Shown piece after piece: positions 7,078 to 15,121 of a stretch of 18,779 nt of DNA. The position numbers and the translations under genes are program-made. Location: assembly GCA_045600025.1 (NCBI GenBank), contig JAZRXC010000062.1, positions 1 to 18,779 on the forward strand, read 5' to 3'. Position 1 is the first letter of the stretch. Each line of letters begins with the position of its first letter. Under the pieces are notes generated by a model. It had not been told where the DNA came from and did not search any database. It worked only from the letters and a program-made list of their open reading frames with translations. The stretch comes from UBA3774 sp045600025 (GTDB lineage Bacteria; Bacillota; Clostridia; Lachnospirales; Lachnospiraceae).

Positions 7078-8544
7078 ATGATTTTAAAAGATTTGCTAAG
7101 CGGCATTGAATATGAACTCCTTCAGGGGTCGTTAGATGTTTCTTGCTGCGATGTTATTATTGACTCCCGTAAAGAACTTGCGGGAGCCGCTTTTGTATGT
7201 ATAGCAGGTTCAATGACCAACACTCATGATTTTGCAAAGGATGTTGCCGCAGCCGGTGCATCTGCAATAATCATTTCCCAAGATATAGAAATGCCCGAAG
7301 GCGTTACCGTAGTCAGAGTAAAAGACACAAGACTTGCGCTTGCTCATATGTCTGCGGCACATTTCGGATATCCCTCGCGCAAGATGAAGGTCATCGGAAT
7401 TACCGGAACCAAGGGCAAGACTACCGCTACACATATGCTGTACGCAATTCTTAATGCTGCAGGAAAAAAAGCAGGCCTTATCGGTACAAATGGTGTTACT
7501 TTCGGGGCCGTTCATTACCCCACCAGAAATACCACTCCCGAATCATACGAACTGCAGCAACGCTTTGCCGAGATGGCAGATGCAGGATGCGAGTACGTAG
7601 TAATGGAGGTTTCCTCACAGGGCATTATGATGCATCGCACCGCGGGCATTGATTTTGAGATAGGCGTTTTTACCAACATTACCCCCGACCACATCGGGCC
7701 GAATGAACATGCAAGTTTTGAAGAGTATCTTGCAACAAAAGCGCGCCTGTTTACTCTCTGCAAAAAAGGCATCGTAAATGCCGATGATCCTCATTACGAG
7801 GAGATGATAGCCGGTCACACCTGCGAGATGTTTACATTCAGTCGCACAGGGCACGGAGATTTTGCGGCAACGGATATTAAAAACATTCATACGGATAGCT
7901 ACATGGGTATTGAATTTACATATCACGGGAGTTCAGAATACAGTGTCAGTGTAGGTATCCCCGGAATATTTAACATTGACAATGCACTTGCCGCAATAGG
8001 CGTAGCGGATTTACTCGGAATTGAGCCTTGTGCAATATGTGATGGTCTTCGTAAGATACGCGTAAACGGCCGTATGGAGCTCGTACACGTATCAAATCAT
8101 TGCTCTATAATAATTGACTATGCACATAACGGTGTGAGCGCCAGAAGCATGCTATCGGTTCTTGCCGAGTATCATCCGAAGAGGCTCGTGGTAGTATTCG
8201 GTTGCGGTGGTAACCGCGATCCTCACAGGCGTTATGAGATGGGAGAGGCAGTCGGCTCGGTCGCAGATCTTGCCATCATCACCGAGGACAATTCACGTTA
8301 TGAAGACCCGCTTGATATAATCAAAGATATTCATATCGGTTTTGATAAGACTGATGGAAGGTCCATAGATATTCCCGACCGCAGAGAGGCAATCAGATAC
8401 AGCATCGAGCATAGCGAGCCGGGCGACCTTATTGCAATTATCGGCAAGGGACATGAGGATTATCAGGAGACAAAGGGTGTGCGTACACATCTGCTTGACT
8501 CTGAAGAAGCCGAGAAAGTTCTTGCTGATTTAGGGTGGAATTAA
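7078..8544 (+). CDS. murE: UDP-N-acetylmuramoyl-tripeptide synthetase MurE (predicted meso-diaminopimelate-adding)
   Basis: A cytoplasmic ligase of 488 residues that adds the third amino acid to UDP-MurNAc-Ala-Glu. Visible motifs are the ATP loop GITGTKGKTT (107-116), NTTPESYELQ (151-160), EVSSQG (177-182), NITPDHIGPNEH (200-211), the carbamylated-lysine segment EEYLATKARLF (215-225), GCGGNRDPHRR (375-385), DNSR (404-407) and GKGHEDYQ (456-463). In DAP-adding enzymes the third-residue site is read by a DNPR motif and by the Gly and Glu of GKGHE. Here the Asn, Arg, Gly and Glu are kept but Pro is Ser, while DHIGPxEH resembles MurE of L-Lys-adding streptococci and lactobacilli. DAP specificity is the better guess but is not certain. 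The gene starts 25 nt after ftsK with AAAGGGTG at 7066-7073 and overlaps murF by 1 nt. Confidence 0.9.
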   Translation: MILKDLLSGIEYELLQGSLDVSCCDVIIDSRKELAGAAFVCIAGSMTNTHDFAKDVAAAGASAIIISQDIEMPEGVTVVRVKDTRLALAHMSAAHFGYPSRKMKVIGITGTKGKTTATHMLYAILNAAGKKAGLIGTNGVTFGAVHYPTRNTTPESYELQQRFAEMADAGCEYVVMEVSSQGIMMHRTAGIDFEIGVFTNITPDHIGPNEHASFEEYLATKARLFTLCKKGIVNADDPHYEEMIAGHTCEMFTFSRTGHGDFAATDIKNIHTDSYMGIEFTYHGSSEYSVSVGIPGIFNIDNALAAIGVADLLGIEPCAICDGLRKIRVNGRMELVHVSNHCSIIIDYAHNGVSARSMLSVLAEYHPKRLVVVFGCGGNRDPHRRYEMGEAVGSVADLAIITEDNSRYEDPLDIIKDIHIGFDKTDGRSIDIPDRREAIRYSIEHSEPGDLIAIIGKGHEDYQETKGVRTHLLDSEEAEKVLADLGWN

Positions 8545-9917
8545 TGAAAAACATAACTGTAAAAGACATAATAACGGCGTGCGGCGGAGAGCTTTTATGC
8601 GGCGATGAGGCAGCTTTTCTTACCGGAATAAAAGTAGATTCACGCAAGATAGAAGCCGGAGATTTATACGTTCCGATAATAGGCGAAAATGTTGACGGCC
8701 ATAAGTTTATTGCCGCCTCATTTGCCTCCGGAGCTTTAGCAACCCTTACAAGTAAATATCTTGCAGAAATTGACCTTGGAGATTCTGCCGGAGCCTGCAT
8801 TTATGTTTCGGATACTGCTACGGCACTTAAACAAATCGGTATGTATTTGCGCAGTCAGATGACGATGCCTTTTATCGGAATTACCGGAAGTGTCGGCAAG
8901 ACAACGACGAGAGAGATGGTAGCCTGCGCACTATCTGCCGGACTTAATGTTACAGCAACGGAAGGCAACAGCAACAGTCAGATAGGTGTTCCGCTGACTC
9001 TTGCGAGATTAAATCCCGATGCGGATATCGCTGTTATGGAGATGGGCATGAGTATGCCCGGTGAGATGAGTGCACTTTCGAAGCTTGCTCTTGTAAATAC
9101 TGCGATTGTGACAAATATCGGTGTGTCGCATATTGAGTTTCACGGCACCCGTGAGAATATTATGAAAGAAAAGCTCCACATAACGGATGCTTTTGATAAG
9201 GATGGCGTTCTGATAGTTAATGCCGATGATGACCTTCTTTCTACTTTGACCGGCACTATGCCTTGCAGAGTAATCACCTATGGCCTTTCAGAGGGTGCTG
9301 ATTACCGTGCCGATAATATCTACATAGAAGACGGTCTTACATGCTGCGAAGTTACTACACCTTCCGGCAAATGTAATCTTAAGCTTCAGGTACCCGGTAT
9401 GCACATCGTGAGAAATGCGCTTGCTGCAATAGCGGCAGCAGAGTTATTTGGTGTGTCCGCACAGGAAGCGGCTAAGGCGCTTGAGAACTTTACGAGCTTT
9501 AGCAGAAGACTTGAGATTAAATCATTTTCCGGACTTACGATAATAGACGATTCATATAATGCAAGCCCTGATTCAATGAAAGCCGCGATAGATGTGCTGG
9601 ATACTTATCCTACCGAGGGGCGCCGCATTGCGGTGCTTGCCGATATGAAGGAGCTCGGTCCTGACAGCGTCCGCTTCCATAAAGAGGTTGGTGTATTTGC
9701 CGCGGATAAGAAAATTGACCTTATGTTTACGGTGGGAGAGCTGGCGGCTGATATACTGAATTCTTGCGGATGTCAAGGCACTTCATATGAGGATAATGAA
9801 CAACTGACGCAGATGCTTCTATCAGAGCTGCGCGCCGGTGATCTGATTCTGTTTAAGGGGTCTAACAGTATGAAGCTTAATGAGGTTATCGCAAAACTGC
9901 AGGAGAACTATCTTTGA
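8544..9917 (+). CDS. murF: UDP-MurNAc-tripeptide-D-Ala-D-Ala ligase MurF
   Basis: A 457-residue ligase that adds D-Ala-D-Ala to the UDP-MurNAc tripeptide, the last cytoplasmic step of the peptidoglycan nucleotide precursor. Mur-ligase motifs are present: the P-loop GITGSVGKTTTREM (112-125), the GNSNSQIGVPLTL segment (141-153), MEMGMSMPGEM (165-175), NIGVSHIEFHG (191-201), the NAxAAIAAA helix (291-299) and DDSYNASPDSMKAAI (335-349), the segment most diagnostic for MurF. I chose ATG at 8544 over GTG at 8535: the ATG forms a TAATG overlap with murE and has AGGG at 8532-8535 at correct spacing, whereas the GTG lies inside that site. The gene follows murE directly, as in many division and cell-wall clusters, and overlaps priA at its 3' end. 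Confidence 0.95.
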   Translation: MKNITVKDIITACGGELLCGDEAAFLTGIKVDSRKIEAGDLYVPIIGENVDGHKFIAASFASGALATLTSKYLAEIDLGDSAGACIYVSDTATALKQIGMYLRSQMTMPFIGITGSVGKTTTREMVACALSAGLNVTATEGNSNSQIGVPLTLARLNPDADIAVMEMGMSMPGEMSALSKLALVNTAIVTNIGVSHIEFHGTRENIMKEKLHITDAFDKDGVLIVNADDDLLSTLTGTMPCRVITYGLSEGADYRADNIYIEDGLTCCEVTTPSGKCNLKLQVPGMHIVRNALAAIAAAELFGVSAQEAAKALENFTSFSRRLEIKSFSGLTIIDDSYNASPDSMKAAIDVLDTYPTEGRRIAVLADMKELGPDSVRFHKEVGVFAADKKIDLMFTVGELAADILNSCGCQGTSYEDNEQLTQMLLSELRAGDLILFKGSNSMKLNEVIAKLQENYL

Positions 9918-11881
9918 GTTACGCAGACATCATAGTTGATATATCACTTCAGAAGCTGGACAAAACTTTCAGTTACCATGTACCCGAAGAGCTGTCCGGC
10001 GAGCTTGCCGTGGGGATGAAGGTAAGCGTACCTTTCGGCAGTCGCACCATGACGGGTTACGTGCTCGGTATCAGCGAAACGACGGATGCAGATATATCAA
10101 AAGTTCGCGATATCATAGCAATAGAACAAAAAGCTGTGCCTGTTGAATCGGAACTTATTGCGCTTGCCGCATATCTGAAAAAACAATACGGCTGTACCAT
10201 GAACCAGGCGCTTAAGACAGTTCTTCCCGCTAAAAGAAAAGTCGCTAAGCGTGCGGTAAGGGTGGCTCAGCTTCCCGAATTTGAGCGCATAACCGATAAT
10301 ATTGTATTAAATGAAAAGCAGCAGGCGGCAGTAGACGGTATACTGTCGGATTACCCGAAGCCTGCTCTTATATACGGTGTAACAGGCAGCGGTAAGACGG
10401 AAGTTTATATGCGGCTTATCGATGAGATGATTAAGCGCGGCAAACAGACCATCTTACTAATTCCTGAGATTTCTCTCACTTATCAGAATATGAAACGCTT
10501 CTACGGACGTTATGGCGATCGAGTAGGCATAGTTAATTCGAGGCTCTCTGCGGGAGAAAAATACGATGTTTTTGAAAAAGCGATGCGCGGCGAAATAGAT
10601 GTTATGATAGGCCCGCGCTCTGCGCTTTTTACTCCTTTCCGTAATCTTGGAATGATTATTGCGGATGAGGAACATGAAACGGCATATTTTTGCGAAACAG
10701 CTCCGCGTTATAAGACTGTTGAGGTTGCAATGGAGAGAGGACGCATAAGCGGAGCTGCCGTTGTTCTTGGCTCTGCCACACCGTCTGTGGATGACTATGA
10801 TAAGGCAACTCGCGGAGAGTACGGCCTATATCTGCTGCCGGAACGCGCAGTCCCCGGGAGCGCACTTCCTGAGGTTGAGATAGTTGATATGCGCGAAGAA
10901 CTTCGCGCCGGAAATAAGAGCATATTAAGCAGAAGTCTTGTGACGGGAATTCAGGAAAGACTCGCCCGAGGCGAGCAGACCATGCTGTTCCTTAACCGCC
11001 GCGGTTATGCGAATTACGTATGGTGTCTGTCCTGCGGTGAGCCTATAAAATGCCCGCACTGTGACGTGAGTCTGCCTTCTCATCTGGGACATAAGCTTAT
11101 GTGTCATTATTGCGGGTACGAAGCGGAGCAGCCGGATATTTGCCCCTCATGCGGTTCGCCATATCTTGCCCATAGAGGCGCGGGAACGGAGAAGGTTGAG
11201 AGTATCATAAAGCGTACCTTCCCTGAAGCAAGGGTACTCAGAATGGATGCTGATACCACTACCGGTAAGGCGGGGCATTCGGATATTCTTTCAGCATTTG
11301 CAGCGGGCAAGGCGGATATACTTGTCGGCACACAGATGATAGTAAAGGGACATGATTTTCCGAAGGTTACACTTGTCGGAATTATTGCAGCGGAGCTTTC
11401 GCTTAATACTTCTGATTTTCGCGCATCTGAGCGCACATTCCAGCTACTTGTTCAGGCAGCGGGGCGTGCAGGCAGAGCGGACAGTGAAGGGAAGGTAATA
11501 GTTCAGACTTACGTTCCGGAAAATTCCACGATAAGAGCGGCGGCAACGCAGGACTACCAGAGCTTTTTTGAAGAAGAAATGCAATACAGAAAGCTCCTTG
11601 CTTATCCGCCATGCGGGTCGATGCTCGCGGTTCTTATGACGCATGCAGATACAGGCATGGTTCATTATGAGGCGGCACAGCTTGTTGCAAATATTTCCGA
11701 TAAGTATTCATCTTGCGGAATTGAGATAATAGGTCCGTCAGACGCAGGAATTCGAAAAATACAGGACAAATACAGGTGCGCGTTTTATGCCAAACATTCA
11801 GATGAGGAAATTTTGCGACGCATTCGCGATGAGATAAATGATTCAAAAATCGAATCCACTCTTCAGATGGATTTATTATAA
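9914..11881 (+). CDS. priA: Primosomal protein N' (PriA), apparently lacking the winged-helix domain
   Basis: PriA is the helicase that reloads the replication machinery at stalled forks. Visible parts are the N-terminal 3' DNA-end-binding domain (1 to about 106), Walker A GVTGSGKT (155-162), the DEEH box (251-254), LGSATPS (285-291), eight zinc-binding cysteines (371, 374, 380, 383, 397, 400, 410, 413) inserted in helicase lobe 2, the motif QAAGRAGR (514-521) and a C-terminal domain. At 655 residues it is short against 732 in E. coli and about 800 in B. subtilis. Only about 25 residues join the first domain (ending QALKTVLP) to the helicase (LNEKQQAAV), where relatives carry a winged helix of about 70-100 residues. 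The start is TTG at 9914, overlapping the murF stop by 4 nt, with AGGAG at 9901-9905; no ATG lies nearby in frame. Confidence 0.94.
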   Translation: MSYADIIVDISLQKLDKTFSYHVPEELSGELAVGMKVSVPFGSRTMTGYVLGISETTDADISKVRDIIAIEQKAVPVESELIALAAYLKKQYGCTMNQALKTVLPAKRKVAKRAVRVAQLPEFERITDNIVLNEKQQAAVDGILSDYPKPALIYGVTGSGKTEVYMRLIDEMIKRGKQTILLIPEISLTYQNMKRFYGRYGDRVGIVNSRLSAGEKYDVFEKAMRGEIDVMIGPRSALFTPFRNLGMIIADEEHETAYFCETAPRYKTVEVAMERGRISGAAVVLGSATPSVDDYDKATRGEYGLYLLPERAVPGSALPEVEIVDMREELRAGNKSILSRSLVTGIQERLARGEQTMLFLNRRGYANYVWCLSCGEPIKCPHCDVSLPSHLGHKLMCHYCGYEAEQPDICPSCGSPYLAHRGAGTEKVESIIKRTFPEARVLRMDADTTTGKAGHSDILSAFAAGKADILVGTQMIVKGHDFPKVTLVGIIAAELSLNTSDFRASERTFQLLVQAAGRAGRADSEGKVIVQTYVPENSTIRAAATQDYQSFFEEEMQYRKLLAYPPCGSMLAVLMTHADTGMVHYEAAQLVANISDKYSSCGIEIIGPSDAGIRKIQDKYRCAFYAKHSDEEILRRIRDEINDSKIESTLQMDLL

Positions 11882-11890
11882 GGGGGATAT

Positions 11891-12370
11891 ATGGCTACAC
11901 GTATTGTTAGAGAAATCGGAGATGATGCGCTTCGCGCGGTTAGCAAACCGGTCACTGAAATGACCGATCGCACCAGAAGTCTGATTGATGACTTATATGA
12001 GACTATGTATGCCTATGACGGAGTAGGTCTTGCCGCTCCGCAGGTTGGCATCAGAAAACGTATTTTTGTTGTAGATGTATCTCCGGAGGAAGACCCCGGT
12101 ACATTAAAATACACCATGATTAATCCGGAGATTCTTGAAACCTCAGGCGAACAGGAGGGCACTGAAGGATGCCTTTCGGTTCCCGGCAAGCACGCAGTTG
12201 TTGTACGCCCTATGAACGTTAAAGTTCGCGCGCAGGATGAAAATATGGAAACCTATGAGTTAGAGGCTGAGGACCTTTTAGCACGTGCTATTCTTCATGA
12301 ATATGATCATCTTGACGGCATTCTTTATGTAGATAAAAAGAAGGGCGAGCTACTCGATAACGAAGAATAA
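11891..12370 (+). CDS. def: Peptide deformylase
   Basis: A 159-residue metalloenzyme that removes the formyl group from the N-terminal methionine of new proteins at the ribosome. All three signature motifs are intact: GVGLAAPQ (44-51), EGCLS (92-96) with metal-binding Cys94, and HEYDH (136-140) with metal ligands His136 and His140 and catalytic Glu137. The ATG has AGGGGGA (11881-11887) that begins on the last base of the priA stop codon. The order priA-def is common in Firmicutes, but the usual next gene, fmt (Met-tRNA formyltransferase), is missing and the cluster ends here with a stem-loop. Because deformylase needs formylated substrates, fmt should lie elsewhere in the genome. Confidence 0.98.
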   Translation: MATRIVREIGDDALRAVSKPVTEMTDRTRSLIDDLYETMYAYDGVGLAAPQVGIRKRIFVVDVSPEEDPGTLKYTMINPEILETSGEQEGTEGCLSVPGKHAVVVRPMNVKVRAQDENMETYELEAEDLLARAILHEYDHLDGILYVDKKKGELLDNEE

Positions 12371-12373
12371 TAA

Positions 12374-12397
12374 CCGGGCTTTTTGGGAAAAGCCTGG
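12374..12397 (+). terminator. Stem-loop after def, weak terminator candidate
   Basis: CCGGGCTTTT (12374-12383) pairs with AAAAGCCTGG (12388-12397) with one G-T wobble and a TGGG loop. The stem is strong, but the following bases (CGCTGATTG) have no T run, so termination would be inefficient. Position between two functional clusters supports a role in ending or attenuating the def transcript. Confidence 0.4.
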
Positions 12398-12402
12398 CGC
12401 TG

Positions 12403-12441
12403 ATTGTAAAAATATTGTATTATTTACAATGTAAAAATATT
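12403..12441 (+). promoter_or_regulatory. Overlapping inverted and direct repeats upstream of the MBL-hydrolase operon
   Basis: ATTGTAAA (12403-12410) and TTTACAAT (12423-12430) form a perfect inverted repeat with a 12-nt spacer. In addition the 12-mer TGTAAAAATATT occurs exactly twice, at 12405-12416 and 12430-12441. A -10-like TATTAT (12418-12423) lies inside the inverted-repeat spacer, but I see no good -35 at the right distance. The arrangement suggests an operator for a dimeric regulator over the operon promoter. The ribosome binding site AGGAGAG (12443-12449) follows directly. Confidence 0.45.
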
Positions 12442-12453
12442 CAGGAGAGATTT

Positions 12454-13272
12454 ATGAAAATAACAGTTCTGATGGATAATCTTGAAACTCCGCAGTACAA
12501 GACAGAGTGGGGCCTTTCACTTTGGATTGAAAACGGAGAGCGTAAGATTCTGCTGGATGCCGGAACCACCGGTGACTTCAGCGAAAATGCAATTCAGCTC
12601 GGCGTGGATGTTTCACAGGCTGATTATGGAGTGCTTTCACATGCACACTTTGATCATGCGGACGGACTTGGAAAGTTTTTTGAAATAAATAAAAAAGCCA
12701 AAGTATATCTCAGAGATTGCTGCGGAGAAGATTGCTATTTAGGTCAGGGAGAGGGTGCAAAATATATAGGCATTCATCCGGGCTATCTTACAGATTATGC
12801 AGATCGCTATAACTATATTTCCGGTGACTATCAGATAGAGGATGGAGTATGGCTCATCCCTCACAAAATGTCAAAGGAACAGGCGGAAAACTGCGGCAAG
12901 GTTGCAAATATGTATACCTGCCGTTGCGGCAATTGGGCATTTGATACATTTGATCACGAGCAGAGCCTGGTAATAGATACACCGAAGGGTCTTGTCATTA
13001 TCAATGGCTGCTGCCACGGTGGTGCGGCGCAGATTATAAAAGAGATTTCTGAGACCTTCCCTGATAAGCACATTTATACACTTATCGGCGGCTTCCATCT
13101 GTTCCGTTCAAATGATGATGAAATAATGGACTGCATTAAAAAAGTAGATGAGACAGGTATAGATGTGCTTTATACCGGACACTGCACAGGAGAAAGGGCA
13201 GTGGAGCTTTTCAAAGAACATATGGGCGAGAGAATAGTAGAAATCCGCTCTGGCCTTACAATTGAAATATAA
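12454..13272 (+). CDS. MBL-fold metallo-hydrolase, COG1237 type
   Basis: A 272-residue cytoplasmic protein with the metallo-beta-lactamase metal motif as HAHFDHADGL (63-72), a later CCHGG (186-190), GGFHLF (212-217) and TGHCTG (241-246). This set of motifs is typical of the COG1237 group, often labelled 7,8-dihydropterin-6-methyl-(ribofuranosyl)aminobenzene phosphate synthase after an archaeal methanopterin enzyme. Clostridia do not make methanopterin, so that label should not be taken as function. The gene leads a five-gene cluster with sugar-acid enzymes, so a hydrolase for a lactone or phosphate ester made in the same pathway is possible; this is inference. The start is ATG at 12454, not the in-frame TTG at 12415, because AGGAGAG lies 4 nt before the ATG and the 13 extra residues would come from the repeat-rich promoter. 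Confidence 0.8.
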   Translation: MKITVLMDNLETPQYKTEWGLSLWIENGERKILLDAGTTGDFSENAIQLGVDVSQADYGVLSHAHFDHADGLGKFFEINKKAKVYLRDCCGEDCYLGQGEGAKYIGIHPGYLTDYADRYNYISGDYQIEDGVWLIPHKMSKEQAENCGKVANMYTCRCGNWAFDTFDHEQSLVIDTPKGLVIINGCCHGGAAQIIKEISETFPDKHIYTLIGGFHLFRSNDDEIMDCIKKVDETGIDVLYTGHCTGERAVELFKEHMGERIVEIRSGLTIEI

Positions 13273-13290
13273 TATTCGGAGGAAACAGTA

Positions 13291-14175
13291 ATGAAAGTTG
13301 GTTTTATCGGTTTAGGTATCATGGGTAAGCCCATGGCAAAAAATCTGCTTAAAGCAGGTTATGAGCTTTATGTCATGGACCGCGTACAGGCTCCTGTTGA
13401 TGAGGTAATCGCCGCAGGCGCTAAGCAGGGATCATATGAACTTATCGGTTCAGAGTGTGATGTAGTATTTACTATGGTTCCTAATTCACCACAGGTTTTA
13501 GAGGTTATGACCGGTCCTGACGGACTTTCAAACTATATGCATGCAGGGCAGGTTTTCATAGACATGTCCAGTATAAATCCCATGGCATCAAAAGAGATAG
13601 CAGGCATCCTTGCAGAAAAAGGTATCGAGATGCTGGATGCACCTGTTTCCGGTGGAGAGCCTAAGGCAATAGACGGAACACTCAGTTTTATGGTAGGCGG
13701 TAAGCAGGAAGTATTTGATAAGTTCAAAGATATGCTCCTTTGCATGGGTGCGAGCGCTGTTCTGTGCGGAGATGTAGGTGCAGGTAACACCACTAAGCTC
13801 GCCAACCAGGTAATAGTTGCCTGCAACATTCAGGCACTTGCCGAAGGACTTACCTTGGCAAAGATGGCCGGCGTAGATCCTGAGCTTGTATTTAACGCTA
13901 TAAAGGGCGGCCTGGCAGGCTCTACAGTTATGAATGCAAAGGCTCCCATGATGCTTGCAGATGACTTTAAGCCCGGTTTCAGAATTGACCTTCATATCAA
14001 GGATCTTAATAATGCACTTGACTGCGGACACAGTTGTGGAGCGCCGCTTCCCATGACCGCACAGGCTATGGAAATTATGCAGTGGCTTCATAAAGAAGGC
14101 TGCGGCTCTGATGATCACAGCGCACTTTTCAAATATTATAAACAGCTTACCGGCATGGAAAAGCTTGGCAAGTGA
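13291..14175 (+). CDS. garR: 2-hydroxy-3-oxopropionate (tartronate semialdehyde) reductase
   Basis: A 294-residue beta-hydroxyacid dehydrogenase. It reduces tartronate semialdehyde to D-glycerate with NAD(P)H. The N-terminal Rossmann motif is GFIGLGIMGKPMAKN (4-18), the substrate motif is DAPVSGGEPKAIDGT (116-130), and the catalytic lysine is Lys169 in GAGNTTKLANQ (163-173). Segments such as GGLAGSTVMNAKAPM (206-220) and KPGFRIDLHIKDLNNALD (227-244) match the GarR/GlxR group of the family closely as I recall it, better than 3-hydroxyisobutyrate dehydrogenases. The gene sits 18 nt after the MBL gene with CGGAGGA (13277-13283). A glycerate kinase three genes downstream supplies the expected next step, which supports the assignment. 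Confidence 0.85.
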   Translation: MKVGFIGLGIMGKPMAKNLLKAGYELYVMDRVQAPVDEVIAAGAKQGSYELIGSECDVVFTMVPNSPQVLEVMTGPDGLSNYMHAGQVFIDMSSINPMASKEIAGILAEKGIEMLDAPVSGGEPKAIDGTLSFMVGGKQEVFDKFKDMLLCMGASAVLCGDVGAGNTTKLANQVIVACNIQALAEGLTLAKMAGVDPELVFNAIKGGLAGSTVMNAKAPMMLADDFKPGFRIDLHIKDLNNALDCGHSCGAPLPMTAQAMEIMQWLHKEGCGSDDHSALFKYYKQLTGMEKLGK

Positions 14176-14194
14176 GGGTTAAGGAGGCAGAATA

Positions 14195-15109
14195 ATGTTT
14201 AAACCAAAAGGAATAATACCTCCTGTAATAACTCCATTTACGGAAGATGAGCAGGTCAATTACCCGGTTTATCGCCAGATGATAAATCATCTTATCAATG
14301 AAGGCGTTCACGGCATTTTCACCATGGGTACCTGCGGAGAGTTCTACGCGGTAAATGATGTTGATTACGGAAAAATCCTCGAAGAGACGGTAATCTCTGC
14401 GGAGGAATATGCCAATGCTCACGGAACTGCCCGCGTGGATGTATATGCCGGAGCTAACGGCATTACCACCAAGAGCGTAATAGAAAAGATTCGTATCTGC
14501 GAAAAGGTTTCGGGAATAGATGCGCTGTCTATCCTGACCCCTATGTTCATAAATCAAACTCAGGATGAACTGTACGAGCACTTTAAGCGCATAGCCGGCG
14601 AAACAGATATGCCTATTATAGTTTACAACAACAAGCCTAAGACAAATATCCATGTCGAGGCAACTACCATGGCACGCCTTGCCGAGATTCCCAACATAAT
14701 CGGTATTAAGGATTCTACCGGAGATATGACAAATGCTATAGATTACATCAGACTTACTAAGGGTATGCCGGATTTCTCCGTAATTATGGGGCGTGACACA
14801 TTGATTTATACTTCGCTTGCATGTGGTGCCGTAGGCTCCATATCATCGTGTGCAAATGTTGCCCCCAGACTTATATCTGATATTTACGATAAGTATGTGG
14901 CAGGAGATAAAGAGGGCGCGCTGGCTGCACAGATGGCTATAGTTCCGCTTAGATTTGCCTGCAACATGGGCTCTTTCCCTGCGGTTATTAAAGAGAGTCT
15001 TGTTCAGCAGGGCTTCCCTGTAGGTAAGTGTATGGCTCCCATAGCAGAGCTTACTGCCGGCGAAAAAGAGAAGCTTCACGATATTCTTGCAGAGATGAAT
15101 GTATTATAA
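14195..15109 (+). CDS. DHDPS-superfamily aldolase or dehydratase, probably not true DapA
   Basis: A 304-residue class I lyase that forms a Schiff base between a lysine and a 2-keto acid. The lysine is Lys172 in IGIKDSTGD (169-177), the catalytic Tyr is Tyr144 in IVYNNKP, and the pyruvate-carboxylate motif is GTCGE (45-49) rather than GTTGE. In E. coli DapA the segment after the Tyr is NVPSR, where the Arg binds the aspartate semialdehyde carboxylate; here it is NNKPK, with Lys149 at that position. This argues against a lysine-biosynthetic role. Placed between a tartronate semialdehyde reductase and a glycerate kinase, a role in cleaving or dehydrating a keto-deoxy sugar acid is more likely. 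An AAGGAGG site (14181-14187) precedes the ATG, 19 nt after garR. Automated annotation may call it dapA. Confidence 0.8.
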   Translation: MFKPKGIIPPVITPFTEDEQVNYPVYRQMINHLINEGVHGIFTMGTCGEFYAVNDVDYGKILEETVISAEEYANAHGTARVDVYAGANGITTKSVIEKIRICEKVSGIDALSILTPMFINQTQDELYEHFKRIAGETDMPIIVYNNKPKTNIHVEATTMARLAEIPNIIGIKDSTGDMTNAIDYIRLTKGMPDFSVIMGRDTLIYTSLACGAVGSISSCANVAPRLISDIYDKYVAGDKEGALAAQMAIVPLRFACNMGSFPAVIKESLVQQGFPVGKCMAPIAELTAGEKEKLHDILAEMNVL

Positions 15110-15121
15110 GGAGAAATAAAC

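Noticed and set aside
8535..8543. GTG start for murF
   Set aside because: It overlaps the likely ribosome binding site; the ATG at 8544 gives a classic TAATG coupling with murE.
12415..12453. TTG start giving 13 extra residues to the MBL hydrolase
   Set aside because: The extension comes from the repeat-rich promoter, and a good AGGAGAG site sits before the ATG at 12454.
13588..14118. Minus-strand open frame of 176 codons
   Set aside because: It lies entirely inside the GarR-type reductase gene, whose motifs are complete; the antisense product shows no family features.
14147..14653. Minus-strand open frame of 168 codons
   Set aside because: It is antisense to the DHDPS-family gene with its intact active site; no supporting ribosome binding site or motif.
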